This document shows positions 6,877 through 13,471 of a stretch of DNA of 13,471 nucleotides, in pieces. The position numbers were made by a program, and so were the translations under genes. Numbering within the stretch: the first letter of the stretch is position 1; each line of letters starts with the position of its first letter. The stretch comes from Bifidobacterium breve. GTDB taxonomy: Bacteria; Actinomycetota; Actinomycetes; S36-B12. The notes under the pieces are model-generated. The model was given only the letters and a program-made list of their open reading frames with translations. It did no database searches and was not told the DNA's origin. The stretch is from the NCBI GenBank assembly GCA_945885645.1, contig CAMCYV010000022.1:1-13471 (forward strand), in the 5' to 3' direction.

Positions 6877-7701
6877 TTATTTGATCACCATGATCGACTG
6901 TAAGTTTTCCACAGCAAGTCGACCATCTGGAGTCCACAATCTCCGAAGCTCGCTCATGAATCCACCGTGAACCGAACTGACCGAACTCTCGTGGAGCAGC
7001 GGTGCGCGTTCTCCGGCGATTGGCTCAATGTTGTTAGGGTCAATGAGTAAATTTGCGCTGAAAGATACGGTCGCTACCGGTCGCATTGATTTCATGAGCG
7101 TGTAGGGCGAAGGCCACCAAGCATCGACCATCGATAGCAACTGCGCGGCCGTCCAAAACGCGCCAGCCTCTGTTCTTTGTGGGAGATTGATCCAACCGCG
7201 CACGAGCGCTTCCGTTCCCATCGTTGGCAATGGTGTAATTGGGCGAAACTCCAAATGTTGTGCGAAGGGCGGGCCAAGCGGGGGTCCAATCAGTGCAATC
7301 TCAACTTGATCGAATGCCGGAACTCGCGGAAAGACAGCTGTCTTCCATGTGTCAGTGGGGGGATCAAAATCTAAGTCTTTGTCCTCACCCGTAACTACCT
7401 GTCCGAATGCGACCGTGAGGTTTTCGCTCTCGCGGATTATGTCAACCTGCCACATTGACATCGCTGACCCTCGACGGACCAACCGGGTGATTACCCGATG
7501 CGTCTGCGGGAGCACCGGTTCTGGAATCTGAAGAGTTATCGATCGTACTTCGCGTTTGGCATCTTCATTACGCGCAACCGCGTCGACCATAGCCTGAACG
7601 GGGAGCCCGCCCCAAACGCCACGGCCTTGCTGCCACGTGTCGGGGACATCCCATCTTGACTCAGTTGACTCAGTTGACCGGAAGGTCATTGGCTCACCCA
7701 T
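6877..7701 (-). CDS. Acyl-CoA thioesterase, TesB-like double hotdog
   Basis: This 274-residue cytoplasmic protein resembles the TesB-like acyl-CoA thioesterases of actinobacteria, which hydrolyse acyl-CoA to free acid and CoA. The N-terminal hotdog contains GRGVWGGLP (27-35) and a MSMWQVDIIRE strand followed by AFGQVV. The second hotdog contains MVDAWW (192-197), whose Asp193 is at the usual active-site position, and VSFSANLLID. The ATG at 7701 shares its A with the stop of the L,D-transpeptidase gene, giving TAATG coupling. ATG 7689 (MTFRST) has a better preceding purine-rich GGGTGAG and may be the true start. Between these starts and residue 16 lies a small STESTES repeat. Its substrate is unknown; a link with the ole pathway, for example controlling acyl-CoA supply, is speculation, since the loci are about 4.7 kb apart. 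Confidence 0.76.
   Translation of the reverse strand: MGEPMTFRSTESTESRWDVPDTWQQGRGVWGGLPVQAMVDAVARNEDAKREVRSITLQIPEPVLPQTHRVITRLVRRGSAMSMWQVDIIRESENLTVAFGQVVTGEDKDLDFDPPTDTWKTAVFPRVPAFDQVEIALIGPPLGPPFAQHLEFRPITPLPTMGTEALVRGWINLPQRTEAGAFWTAAQLLSMVDAWWPSPYTLMKSMRPVATVSFSANLLIDPNNIEPIAGERAPLLHESSVSSVHGGFMSELRRLWTPDGRLAVENLQSIMVIK
7656..7678. repeat. Tandem repeat of a 9-bp unit (TTGACTCAG, about 2.6 copies)
   Basis: On the plus strand TTGACTCAG occurs twice in direct succession and is followed by TTGAC. On the coding (minus) strand it encodes Ser-Thr-Glu-Ser-Thr-Glu-Ser near the N-terminus of the thioesterase. The unit is a multiple of three, so copy-number change would keep the frame. Confidence 0.8.
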
Positions 7702-9080
7702 TAGGCGCTCGCGGGTTGCGCATCAGCGAGGGAACCGGTTCCCTCATTTGTATCCGTGTTCACATTTGCACTCCCCGAGTACTTGGCTGACTTTTTCAAC
7801 CACTTACTCCACGGGATATTCCACAAACCGCCCGGACCGTTCCATGGTTCGACAACTTCTCCTCCGGTGTTTGCATAAACAACGACGTCGCCTGGAATGG
7901 TTTCATCGTAAATCCATTTGGCGTCTTCCTCGAACATATTTGTACAACCATGTGAACCGTTGTAGACACCCAAACGACCGTAAGCCCATGGCGCCGCATG
8001 GATGAATTCACCGGTCGGAGTCAAGCGGGTATTCCAGCGGGCCTCGAGTTCGTATTGTTCCTCGGGTTCAGTCAGGCCTAATGATTCACTTCGGTAGATC
8101 TTATCTTCCTCTTTTGCGGTGCTAATTACTTTAGTTCCATTGCGCGTTTCCCACTCGTCTTTACCAAGTGAAACTTTGAATGTTTGAACCTTGGCCCCGT
8201 CAACATAAACTTTCATCTGTCTAGTTTTACCGTCAACATTGGCGATAAACGCACGCGCGGTTTGAAATGAATACGTTGTATTCAATTTTGCTAGACCGAT
8301 GAGCGACTTTGACCCATTACTTCCAAGAATTGTTCGTCCCAAAAATGAGGCAACCCGGATTATTGACTTGCCTGGCCAATATTTTTTCGGACGGAATACT
8401 GCAGAACTATCACTGACCCAACCCCAAGCGCCTTCGACTGGTACAAGTTTCCCGCCTGGGACTTGTGCGGAAACAATTAAGTTTTCTTCAACTGTTTTTT
8501 TATCCCGGATGTTGGTGGTGAAAACGATCTTGGGCAACACACCCACTCCGACTTTCACTTTGGCTCCATCCACACCAAGCGAATTACTTGCTGCAATGAA
8601 TTTTGCGCCAACCCACTGACGACTCTCGGGAAGTTTTTTTGGCTTGGCAGGATCCGTCCCTGCCGGGGGTTGCGTCGTTGCGACAATGGGACCGACAACG
8701 ACACTCGATGCCAATCCTTGAGCAGAACGCATGTACACGCCGTAGCTGCGTCGTGGCTCCAAACTGGAAATTGGACATGCCCCTTGGATTGGACTTCCCA
8801 CAACTGCGTTTTCTGGGATCACAAGTGTGGGACAAGGGGACCAATTCACCGTGTCGAGTGAAATCTGATAAGTCAGTGGGAGACCGCCGCTTTGTTCTGG
8901 ATCGGGAACTTGGGCTGAGTAAACAACATCTAGGTCTGTCGCACTCGCTCCCGGCACCACCGAAATAATCGCGGGCGGTGAGAGCTGGCCTTCAACCGCA
9001 ACCACCTGAGCAGGCAACATCAGGGCAAAAATTGAAGTGGCGACCCCGCCACCCAAAACCGCCCGCACGGAGCCTCGCAT
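7701..9080 (-). CDS. Exported L,D-transpeptidase (FN3-like + Ig-like + YkuD)
   Basis: The 459-residue protein has a signal peptide (MRGSVRAVLGGG, hydrophobic to about 28, likely cut near VVA/VEG) without a lipobox. Next come a fibronectin III-like domain (about 35-135), a Pro/Lys linker, an Ig-like domain (about 165-270) and a YkuD catalytic domain (about 275-403). The active site is intact: FIHAAPW with His361, then GSHGCTN with His377 and nucleophile Cys379. It is followed by MFEEDAKWIYD, as in mycobacterial LdtMt2. It would make 3-3 peptidoglycan cross-links or attach proteins to the wall, outside the membrane. A Trp-rich segment (413-427) and a low-complexity Ser/Asn/Thr tail end the protein. 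The ATG start has AGGGGAA upstream. It precedes the thioesterase with a one-base overlap and stands 110 bases after the SDR. Confidence 0.88.
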   Translation of the reverse strand: MRGSVRAVLGGGVATSIFALMLPAQVVAVEGQLSPPAIISVVPGASATDLDVVYSAQVPDPEQSGGLPLTYQISLDTVNWSPCPTLVIPENAVVGSPIQGACPISSLEPRRSYGVYMRSAQGLASSVVVGPIVATTQPPAGTDPAKPKKLPESRQWVGAKFIAASNSLGVDGAKVKVGVGVLPKIVFTTNIRDKKTVEENLIVSAQVPGGKLVPVEGAWGWVSDSSAVFRPKKYWPGKSIIRVASFLGRTILGSNGSKSLIGLAKLNTTYSFQTARAFIANVDGKTRQMKVYVDGAKVQTFKVSLGKDEWETRNGTKVISTAKEEDKIYRSESLGLTEPEEQYELEARWNTRLTPTGEFIHAAPWAYGRLGVYNGSHGCTNMFEEDAKWIYDETIPGDVVVYANTGGEVVEPWNGPGGLWNIPWSKWLKKSAKYSGSANVNTDTNEGTGSLADAQPASA

Positions 9081-9190
9081 GAACTTTTCCCCTAATCCTG
9101 GCGCTGGTGATTACCAATGGTCTGCAATGCGCCCTCGTAATGATAAGTACCTGCAGCGGGAATGCCCTCGGCCGGCTACCCGGGAATTAG
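9081..9190 (-). promoter_or_regulatory. Intergenic region upstream of the L,D-transpeptidase gene
   Basis: This 110-base gap follows the SDR stop on the same strand and probably carries the ldt promoter. TATCAT (minus strand, in the run near 9131-9140) is a possible -10, with no matching -35 seen. The short GC-rich palindromes GCCGGC and CCCGGG lie near the SDR end but have no U-run. The gap is too short for the known c-di-AMP riboswitch that precedes some actinobacterial wall-hydrolase genes. Confidence 0.3.
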
Positions 9191-9943
9191 TTACCAAGGA
9201 ATTACTTGCCGGTCCTCCCAGAGCAATCCTGTGAGTGGAAAATCGACCTCTCCCAGTTCCTGCTGTCGACCCGTGAGATCAGTTTGAGCCAACCAAGTGA
9301 CCGTTTCGGCCCCCTCCTCTGCCGAACGTGGAGCATCAGGGCCACCCATCGGTGTCCGGCAGTGGTTGGGACATACGGCGTCGACGAGCACCCCACGAGT
9401 ACCCCATCCTGTTTCCGCAGCAAAATTGCGAATCAAGGCGTTCAACGCGGCCTTACTCACCCGGTAAGGGGCCAAGCCGCCACTCGTACCGGGACCGCTA
9501 AACCGCCCCAAACAGGCTGAAAGCGCAACAACCCTGCCCGAGCGGGCTGCAACCATGTGCGGGGCAAAGTGCGTCAGAGCGTTCACCACACCAAAAAGGT
9601 TGATACCCATCACCCGATCCCAATCCTGTGGTGTGGACTTCAAGGTTTTCGACATTTTTTCACTCATGACTCCAGCTGAACACACCAGAATCTGGGGTTG
9701 AGCTAAGGACCCCAACCGCGCTTCTAACTGTGAAACGGCAGCGGGATTTGCGAGATCGGCACCGTCACCGACCGCATCAATTCCAAGTTCGATCAGCTGC
9801 GTTGCTGCTCGCTCACCACTTTGCGGCGTGCTCCCCAGAACCACCACGGTAAACCCGGCCTGGCCCAGTTGTTTGGCAACGGCAAAACCAATCCCTGAGG
9901 CTCCTCCGGTGATGAGCGCGGTGCCCCGATCTGTGTTGTCCAT
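9191..9943 (-). CDS. Classical short-chain dehydrogenase/reductase, carbonyl-reductase-like
   Basis: The 250-residue protein is a cytoplasmic NAD(P)(H)-dependent SDR. It has TGGASGIG (12-19) for the cofactor, Asn115 in INLFG, Ser142 in ALSACLG, and Tyr160 and Lys164 in YRVSK. The usual NNAG is replaced by CSAG (88-91). The late segment VCPNHCRTPMGGPDAPRSAEEGAET and the ending WEDRQVIPW resemble bacterial proteins related to eukaryotic carbonyl reductase/menthol dehydrogenase. No acidic residue follows the second strand (VVVLGSTPQSG), so NADPH may be preferred; this is inference. The start ATG has GGGAAGG 8-9 bases upstream. It is divergent from kgd and on the same strand as ldt. It is unlikely to be the olefin-pathway reductase OleD, which belongs to the extended SDRs and is longer. 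Substrate unknown. Confidence 0.85.
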   Translation of the reverse strand: MDNTDRGTALITGGASGIGFAVAKQLGQAGFTVVVLGSTPQSGERAATQLIELGIDAVGDGADLANPAAVSQLEARLGSLAQPQILVCSAGVMSEKMSKTLKSTPQDWDRVMGINLFGVVNALTHFAPHMVAARSGRVVALSACLGRFSGPGTSGGLAPYRVSKAALNALIRNFAAETGWGTRGVLVDAVCPNHCRTPMGGPDAPRSAEEGAETVTWLAQTDLTGRQQELGEVDFPLTGLLWEDRQVIPW

Positions 9944-10049
9944 TCATTTAGCCTTCCCTAGATTCAGCTATTTCGCACCCTCACCCGCGTCCATGAGGGC
10001 TGCGACATAGGGTTGTCTCGCAATTAGGTCGCCTGCGAGAGGAAAAAAC
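9944..10049. promoter_or_regulatory. Divergent promoter region between the SDR gene and kgd
   Basis: This 106-base gap holds both outward promoters. A perfect 6-bp inverted repeat with a 10-base spacer, CCCTCA (9978-9983) and TGAGGG (9994-9999), sits near the middle and could be an operator or a small hairpin. TAGGGT just after it is a weak -10 candidate towards kgd. No strong -35 box is evident. Confidence 0.4.
10038..10043 (+). promoter_or_regulatory. Ribosome binding site for kgd
   Basis: AGAGGA ends 6 bases before the GTG at 10050. It supports that GTG, after which the conserved Kgd N-terminus (QFGPNDWLVDELY) follows at once. Confidence 0.7.
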
Positions 10050-13000
10050 GTGGCTAACCTGGGTTCTGAGCCTCCCGACCAATTTGGGCCCAATGACTGG
10101 CTCGTCGACGAGTTGTATCAACAATTTCAGAACGACAGGTCCTCAGTTGATCCGGCCTGGTGGGACTTTTTCGATGGCTACACAGCCAACGAGCAGCATG
10201 CGGCAGTTGCTCCATTGACGAATGTCACAGCCTCGACCCCCGCACCTGCCGCACCAGTTGCGACAACCACGCAGACACCTTCGTCACACACTTCTGAGAC
10301 AGGCGATATCGAGCGACTCAAGGGTGCCGCGGCACGAGTCGTGACAAACATGGAAGAAAGCCTCAGCGTCCCGACAGCAACCAGCGTGCGTTCACTTCCC
10401 GTGAAACTCCTTTTTGACAACCGCGTCGTTATCAACAACCACCTTGCACGTGGCCGGGGCGGAAAGGTGTCCTTCACGCACATCATCGCTTATGCGCTTG
10501 TGCAGGCACTCAAGTCCCAACCCGAAATGAATTACGCATATGAAGAACTCGACGGAAAACCAGCAATCAGACTCAACACGGATATCAACCTCGGTTTAGC
10601 TATCGACATTGCAAAACCCGATGGCACCCGCCAACTTCTTGTGCCCAATATTAAAGCCACCCAAAACATGGGTTTCGCAGCCTTTTGGGCCAGTTACGAA
10701 GACATCGTTCGACGGGCTCGTTCTAATAACTTGACCGTTGAAGATTTCGCGGGCACATCGGTCAGTTTGACAAACCCCGGCACCATCGGGACGAATCACT
10801 CGATTCCTCGATTAGTGAAAGGGCAGGGAGCAATCATTGGTGTTGGCTCAATGGAATACCCGGCCCAATGGCAAGGTGCGTCACAAGAGTCAATCGTGCG
10901 TAATGCCATCTCAAAAATTTTGACACTCACTTCCACCTATGACCATCGGATCATCCAGGGTGCGCAGTCCGGCGAATTCCTTCGGAAAATGCACATGTTG
11001 ATTCTCGGCGAAGACAATTTCTACGGTGAAATTTTTCGGGATCTTCGCATTCCCTATGTACCTATTCAATGGGCCGTCGACATTTCAGCCAATCATGAAA
11101 CAGACCTTGATAAAAACGTCCGAGTCCAAGAAATAATCCATGCTTTCCGTGTTCGCGGCCACCTAATGGCAGACCTTGACCCCCTCGAGTACCACCAAAG
11201 AATGCACCCCGATCTTGACGTTCTTTCCCACGGATTAACACTCTGGGATCTGGATCGTGAGTTTGCAACAGGTGGGTTTGGCAACGAACCACTGATGAAA
11301 TTGCGCCGAATCTTGGGAGTCCTTCGTGATTCGTACACCCGAACCGTGGGAATCGAATACATGCACATCCAGGACCCAGTGGAACGTAAGTGGATTCAAG
11401 AGCGGGTTGAGATTCCCCACGTAAAGCCGGATCCTGCTGACCAACTTCGGATTCTTCGCAAGCTCAATGAGGCCGAAGCGTTGGAAAACTTTCTGCAGAC
11501 GAAATACGTTGGCCAAAAGAGATTCTCCCTTGAGGGATCTGAATCTTTGATCCCCATGCTTGATGAGATTTTGGCACAGTCAGCTAATAGTGAAATCTTG
11601 GAAGTTGCGATAGGCATGCCCCACCGAGGTCGACTTAACGTCCTCGCCAACATTGCCGGCAAGTCATTCGGACAAATTTTCCGCGAGTTCGAGGGTGAGT
11701 ACGCTGAAAATTCCGTTCAGGGGTCTGGCGACGTCAAGTACCACTTGGGCACAACCGGTTCATATGTTTCGGCTGAAGGTGGCACCACCGCTGTCTATCT
11801 TGCGGCAAACCCTTCTCACCTAGAAGCCGTTGATCCCGTTCTTGAAGGAATCGTGCGCGCCAAACAAGATCAATTGCCCGACGAACGGCGCTACGACATT
11901 TTGCCGGTACTCATTCATGGTGATGCGGCCTTTGCTGGGCAGGGCGTTGTGGCTGAGACTTTGCAGCTCTCGCAGTTACAGGGGTATCGCACTGGCGGCA
12001 CCATTCACATCGTTGTCAATAATCAAGTTGGTTTCACAACCTCACCGCGCTACAGCAGATCTTCCGTCTATTCAACCGATGTTGCACGCATGATTCAGGC
12101 GCCAATTTTTCACGTCAATGGCGACGACCCTGAAGCCGTCATTTTCGTAGCCAAATTAGCTTTTGATTTCCGTCAAACCTTCGGCAAAGATGTGGTCATT
12201 GATCAGGTCACTTATCGCAGACGCGGCCACAATGAAGCCGACGACCCCTCACTCACTCAGCCGCTCATGTACGCAATCATTGATAACAAGCGATCAGTGC
12301 GTAAGCACTACACCGACTCACTTATCGGTCGCGGAGACATCACCCTCGAGGAGGCCGAGGAAGTACTCAAGCACTTCCAAGAACAGTTGGAGAATGTTTT
12401 CCAAGAAACTCGAGCTGACGAACCTGACACTGAATTCACGACAAGCGCAAGAGCAATTACTGAAACGGGTCAAATCAATCTGGCTCCACAAACACCTTCT
12501 CAAGATGTCGATACGTCAATTACCCAAGCTCAAATTGACACTGTGATCGAATCCCAGCTGACGTTGCCTGAAGGTTTCAATGTCCATCCACGACTCGCGC
12601 CACAACTTCAGCGCCGCGCCCAAATGGTTGCAGATGACACGATTGACTGGGGTATGGGTGAGGCTCTCGCTGTTGGCTCACTCCTCATGGAAGGCCGGAC
12701 AGTTCGTTTAGCGGGGCAAGATTCTCGACGTGGAACATTCGGACACAGACATATGGTCATCGTGGATAAAGAAACGGGCTGGCAATACAAGCCACTCAAG
12801 AAGTGTTACCGCGACGGCGGAAAACTCTACGTATACGACTCCTCATTGAGTGAATTCGCTGGACTTGGATTTGAATACGGTTATTCAGTTGCCCGCCCTG
12901 ACGCCCTTGTGATTTGGGAAGCGCAATTTGGAGACTTCGTAAATGGCGCACAGACCATCATCGATGAATTCATTTCATCGGGTGAGCAAAAGTGGGGCCA

Positions 13001-13471
13001 GCGCTCCGCTGTCACCTTGCTTCTCCCCCACGGTCAAGAGGGACAGGGACCTGATCACAGCAGTGGTCGGATCGAACGCTTTCTACAACTGTGCGCTCAG
13101 GACAACATGTCGATCGCAGTGCCCAGCACCCCAGCGTCGTATTTCCACCTTTTGCGGTGGCAGGTACTGAGTCAACTTTCGCGCCCATTGATCGTGTTCA
13201 CGCCTAAATCACTTCTGCGATCAAAAGCTTCCGTTTCAACAAGCGAAGAATTTACGACCGGCGTCTTCCGGCCTTTCATCCCCGACACGCAATTCACAGG
13301 AGCTGGTGTCACGAAGGTGCTCATTTGTTCGGGCAAGGTCTACTTTGATTTGCTCGCCTATCGCGATGCCAACAACATCACGGACACCGCAATCGTGCGT
13401 CTCGAGCGGATTTACCCACTACCGGGTGTGAGTTTGCCTGCAATGGCCAAGCAGTATCCCGATGCGGACCT
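10050..13471 (+). CDS. kgd: Multifunctional 2-oxoglutarate dehydrogenase E2o-E1o fusion (Kgd/OdhA), partial
   Basis: 1140 codons are visible and the gene runs off the right edge; relatives have roughly 1,220-1,270 residues, so little is missing. Residues 11-44 (FGPNDWLVDELY, DPAWWDFF) are the conserved N-terminal segment. A Pro/Ala/Thr linker (about 55-80) follows. The acyltransferase (E2o) domain spans about 105-320 and ends with YDHRIIQGA, whose His299 is catalytic. The thiamine-diphosphate E1o part follows, with VRGHLMADLDPL, GMPHRGRLNVL, HGDAAFAGQG (Asp625) and NNQVG (657-661) as the ThDP/Mg motif, and HGQEGQGPDHSSGR with catalytic-region His residues. There is no lipoyl domain, as expected for the actinobacterial type, which uses lipoyl-E2 from the pyruvate complex. 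It oxidatively decarboxylates 2-oxoglutarate in the TCA cycle. In relatives it is inhibited by the FHA protein GarA/OdhI, which is not encoded here. Start: GTG with AGAGGA upstream. Confidence 0.95.
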   Translation, partial: MANLGSEPPDQFGPNDWLVDELYQQFQNDRSSVDPAWWDFFDGYTANEQHAAVAPLTNVTASTPAPAAPVATTTQTPSSHTSETGDIERLKGAAARVVTNMEESLSVPTATSVRSLPVKLLFDNRVVINNHLARGRGGKVSFTHIIAYALVQALKSQPEMNYAYEELDGKPAIRLNTDINLGLAIDIAKPDGTRQLLVPNIKATQNMGFAAFWASYEDIVRRARSNNLTVEDFAGTSVSLTNPGTIGTNHSIPRLVKGQGAIIGVGSMEYPAQWQGASQESIVRNAISKILTLTSTYDHRIIQGAQSGEFLRKMHMLILGEDNFYGEIFRDLRIPYVPIQWAVDISANHETDLDKNVRVQEIIHAFRVRGHLMADLDPLEYHQRMHPDLDVLSHGLTLWDLDREFATGGFGNEPLMKLRRILGVLRDSYTRTVGIEYMHIQDPVERKWIQERVEIPHVKPDPADQLRILRKLNEAEALENFLQTKYVGQKRFSLEGSESLIPMLDEILAQSANSEILEVAIGMPHRGRLNVLANIAGKSFGQIFREFEGEYAENSVQGSGDVKYHLGTTGSYVSAEGGTTAVYLAANPSHLEAVDPVLEGIVRAKQDQLPDERRYDILPVLIHGDAAFAGQGVVAETLQLSQLQGYRTGGTIHIVVNNQVGFTTSPRYSRSSVYSTDVARMIQAPIFHVNGDDPEAVIFVAKLAFDFRQTFGKDVVIDQVTYRRRGHNEADDPSLTQPLMYAIIDNKRSVRKHYTDSLIGRGDITLEEAEEVLKHFQEQLENVFQETRADEPDTEFTTSARAITETGQINLAPQTPSQDVDTSITQAQIDTVIESQLTLPEGFNVHPRLAPQLQRRAQMVADDTIDWGMGEALAVGSLLMEGRTVRLAGQDSRRGTFGHRHMVIVDKETGWQYKPLKKCYRDGGKLYVYDSSLSEFAGLGFEYGYSVARPDALVIWEAQFGDFVNGAQTIIDEFISSGEQKWGQRSAVTLLLPHGQEGQGPDHSSGRIERFLQLCAQDNMSIAVPSTPASYFHLLRWQVLSQLSRPLIVFTPKSLLRSKASVSTSEEFTTGVFRPFIPDTQFTGAGVTKVLICSGKVYFDLLAYRDANNITDTAIVRLERIYPLPGVSLPAMAKQYPDAD

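Noticed and set aside
6866..6877. AAAGG-CA-CCTTT inverted repeat between convergent stops as terminator
   Set aside because: A 2-base loop is too small for a stable hairpin and the stem is A/T-rich and short.
9081..9190. c-di-AMP riboswitch before the L,D-transpeptidase gene
   Set aside because: The gap is only 110 bases and I could not find the conserved paired elements of that riboswitch.
9191..9943. SDR as the missing OleD
   Set aside because: It is a 250-residue classical SDR resembling carbonyl reductases, while OleD is a longer extended SDR; it is also 7 kb away on its own.
10178..11662. Minus-strand open frames across kgd
   Set aside because: They overlap a long conserved coding region and show low-complexity, family-free products; they are shadows of kgd.
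12163..12546. 127-codon plus-strand frame inside kgd
   Set aside because: It is in another frame within a conserved part of kgd and its product is Ser/Thr-rich without a family match.
1..13471. Mobile element, prophage, CRISPR or toxin-antitoxin system
   Set aside because: There is no transposase, integrase, regularly spaced repeat or terminal repeat, and every gene has a plausible chromosomal role.

Overview
The window looks like an ordinary chromosomal stretch of an actinobacterium of moderate GC (roughly half, by eye). The clearest lineage marker is the right-end gene, a fused E2o/E1o 2-oxoglutarate dehydrogenase of the Kgd/OdhA type that is characteristic of Actinobacteria. An apparent OleB-OleC fusion, a PAC2-family protein and an Ig-like plus YkuD L,D-transpeptidase of the mycobacterial LdtMt2 type agree with this. 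A planktonic mid-GC lineage is possible but is only inference. I see no tRNA, rRNA, CRISPR array, insertion sequence, integrase or phage gene, and coding density is very high: the longest gap is 118 bases.

Layout. 1-2186 (minus): oleA followed 2 bases later by an oleB-oleC fusion that runs off the left edge; together they are most of a long-chain olefin pathway (head-to-head condensation of fatty acyl-CoAs). 2286-3734 (plus): an exported tripeptidyl-aminopeptidase-like alpha/beta hydrolase, divergent from oleA. 3731-6251 (minus): a PAC2-family protein, a small membrane-anchored protein with a Lys/Pro/Ala tail, and a GTPase with a DUF697-like hydrophobic C-terminus. 6295-6867 (plus): a membrane-anchored lytic transglycosylase. 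6877-9080 (minus): an L,D-transpeptidase and an acyl-CoA thioesterase sharing one base at the stop/start. 9191-9943 (minus): a classical short-chain dehydrogenase. 10050 to the right edge (plus): kgd, lacking its C-terminus.

Two themes recur. One is acyl-CoA and lipid chemistry (OleA, OleBC, thioesterase, possibly the SDR). The other is the cell envelope (lytic transglycosylase, L,D-transpeptidase, exported peptidase, membrane-anchored small protein). kgd supplies the oxoglutarate step of the TCA cycle. Only oleA/oleBC and ldt/thioesterase are close enough to be confidently co-transcribed.

I did not find a clearly undescribed multi-gene system. The items most worth a second look are the ole operon with all key catalytic residues intact, the DUF697-type GTPase with atypical G3/G4 motifs next to a small anchored basic-tailed protein, and the coupling of a cell-wall cross-linking enzyme to a thioesterase.
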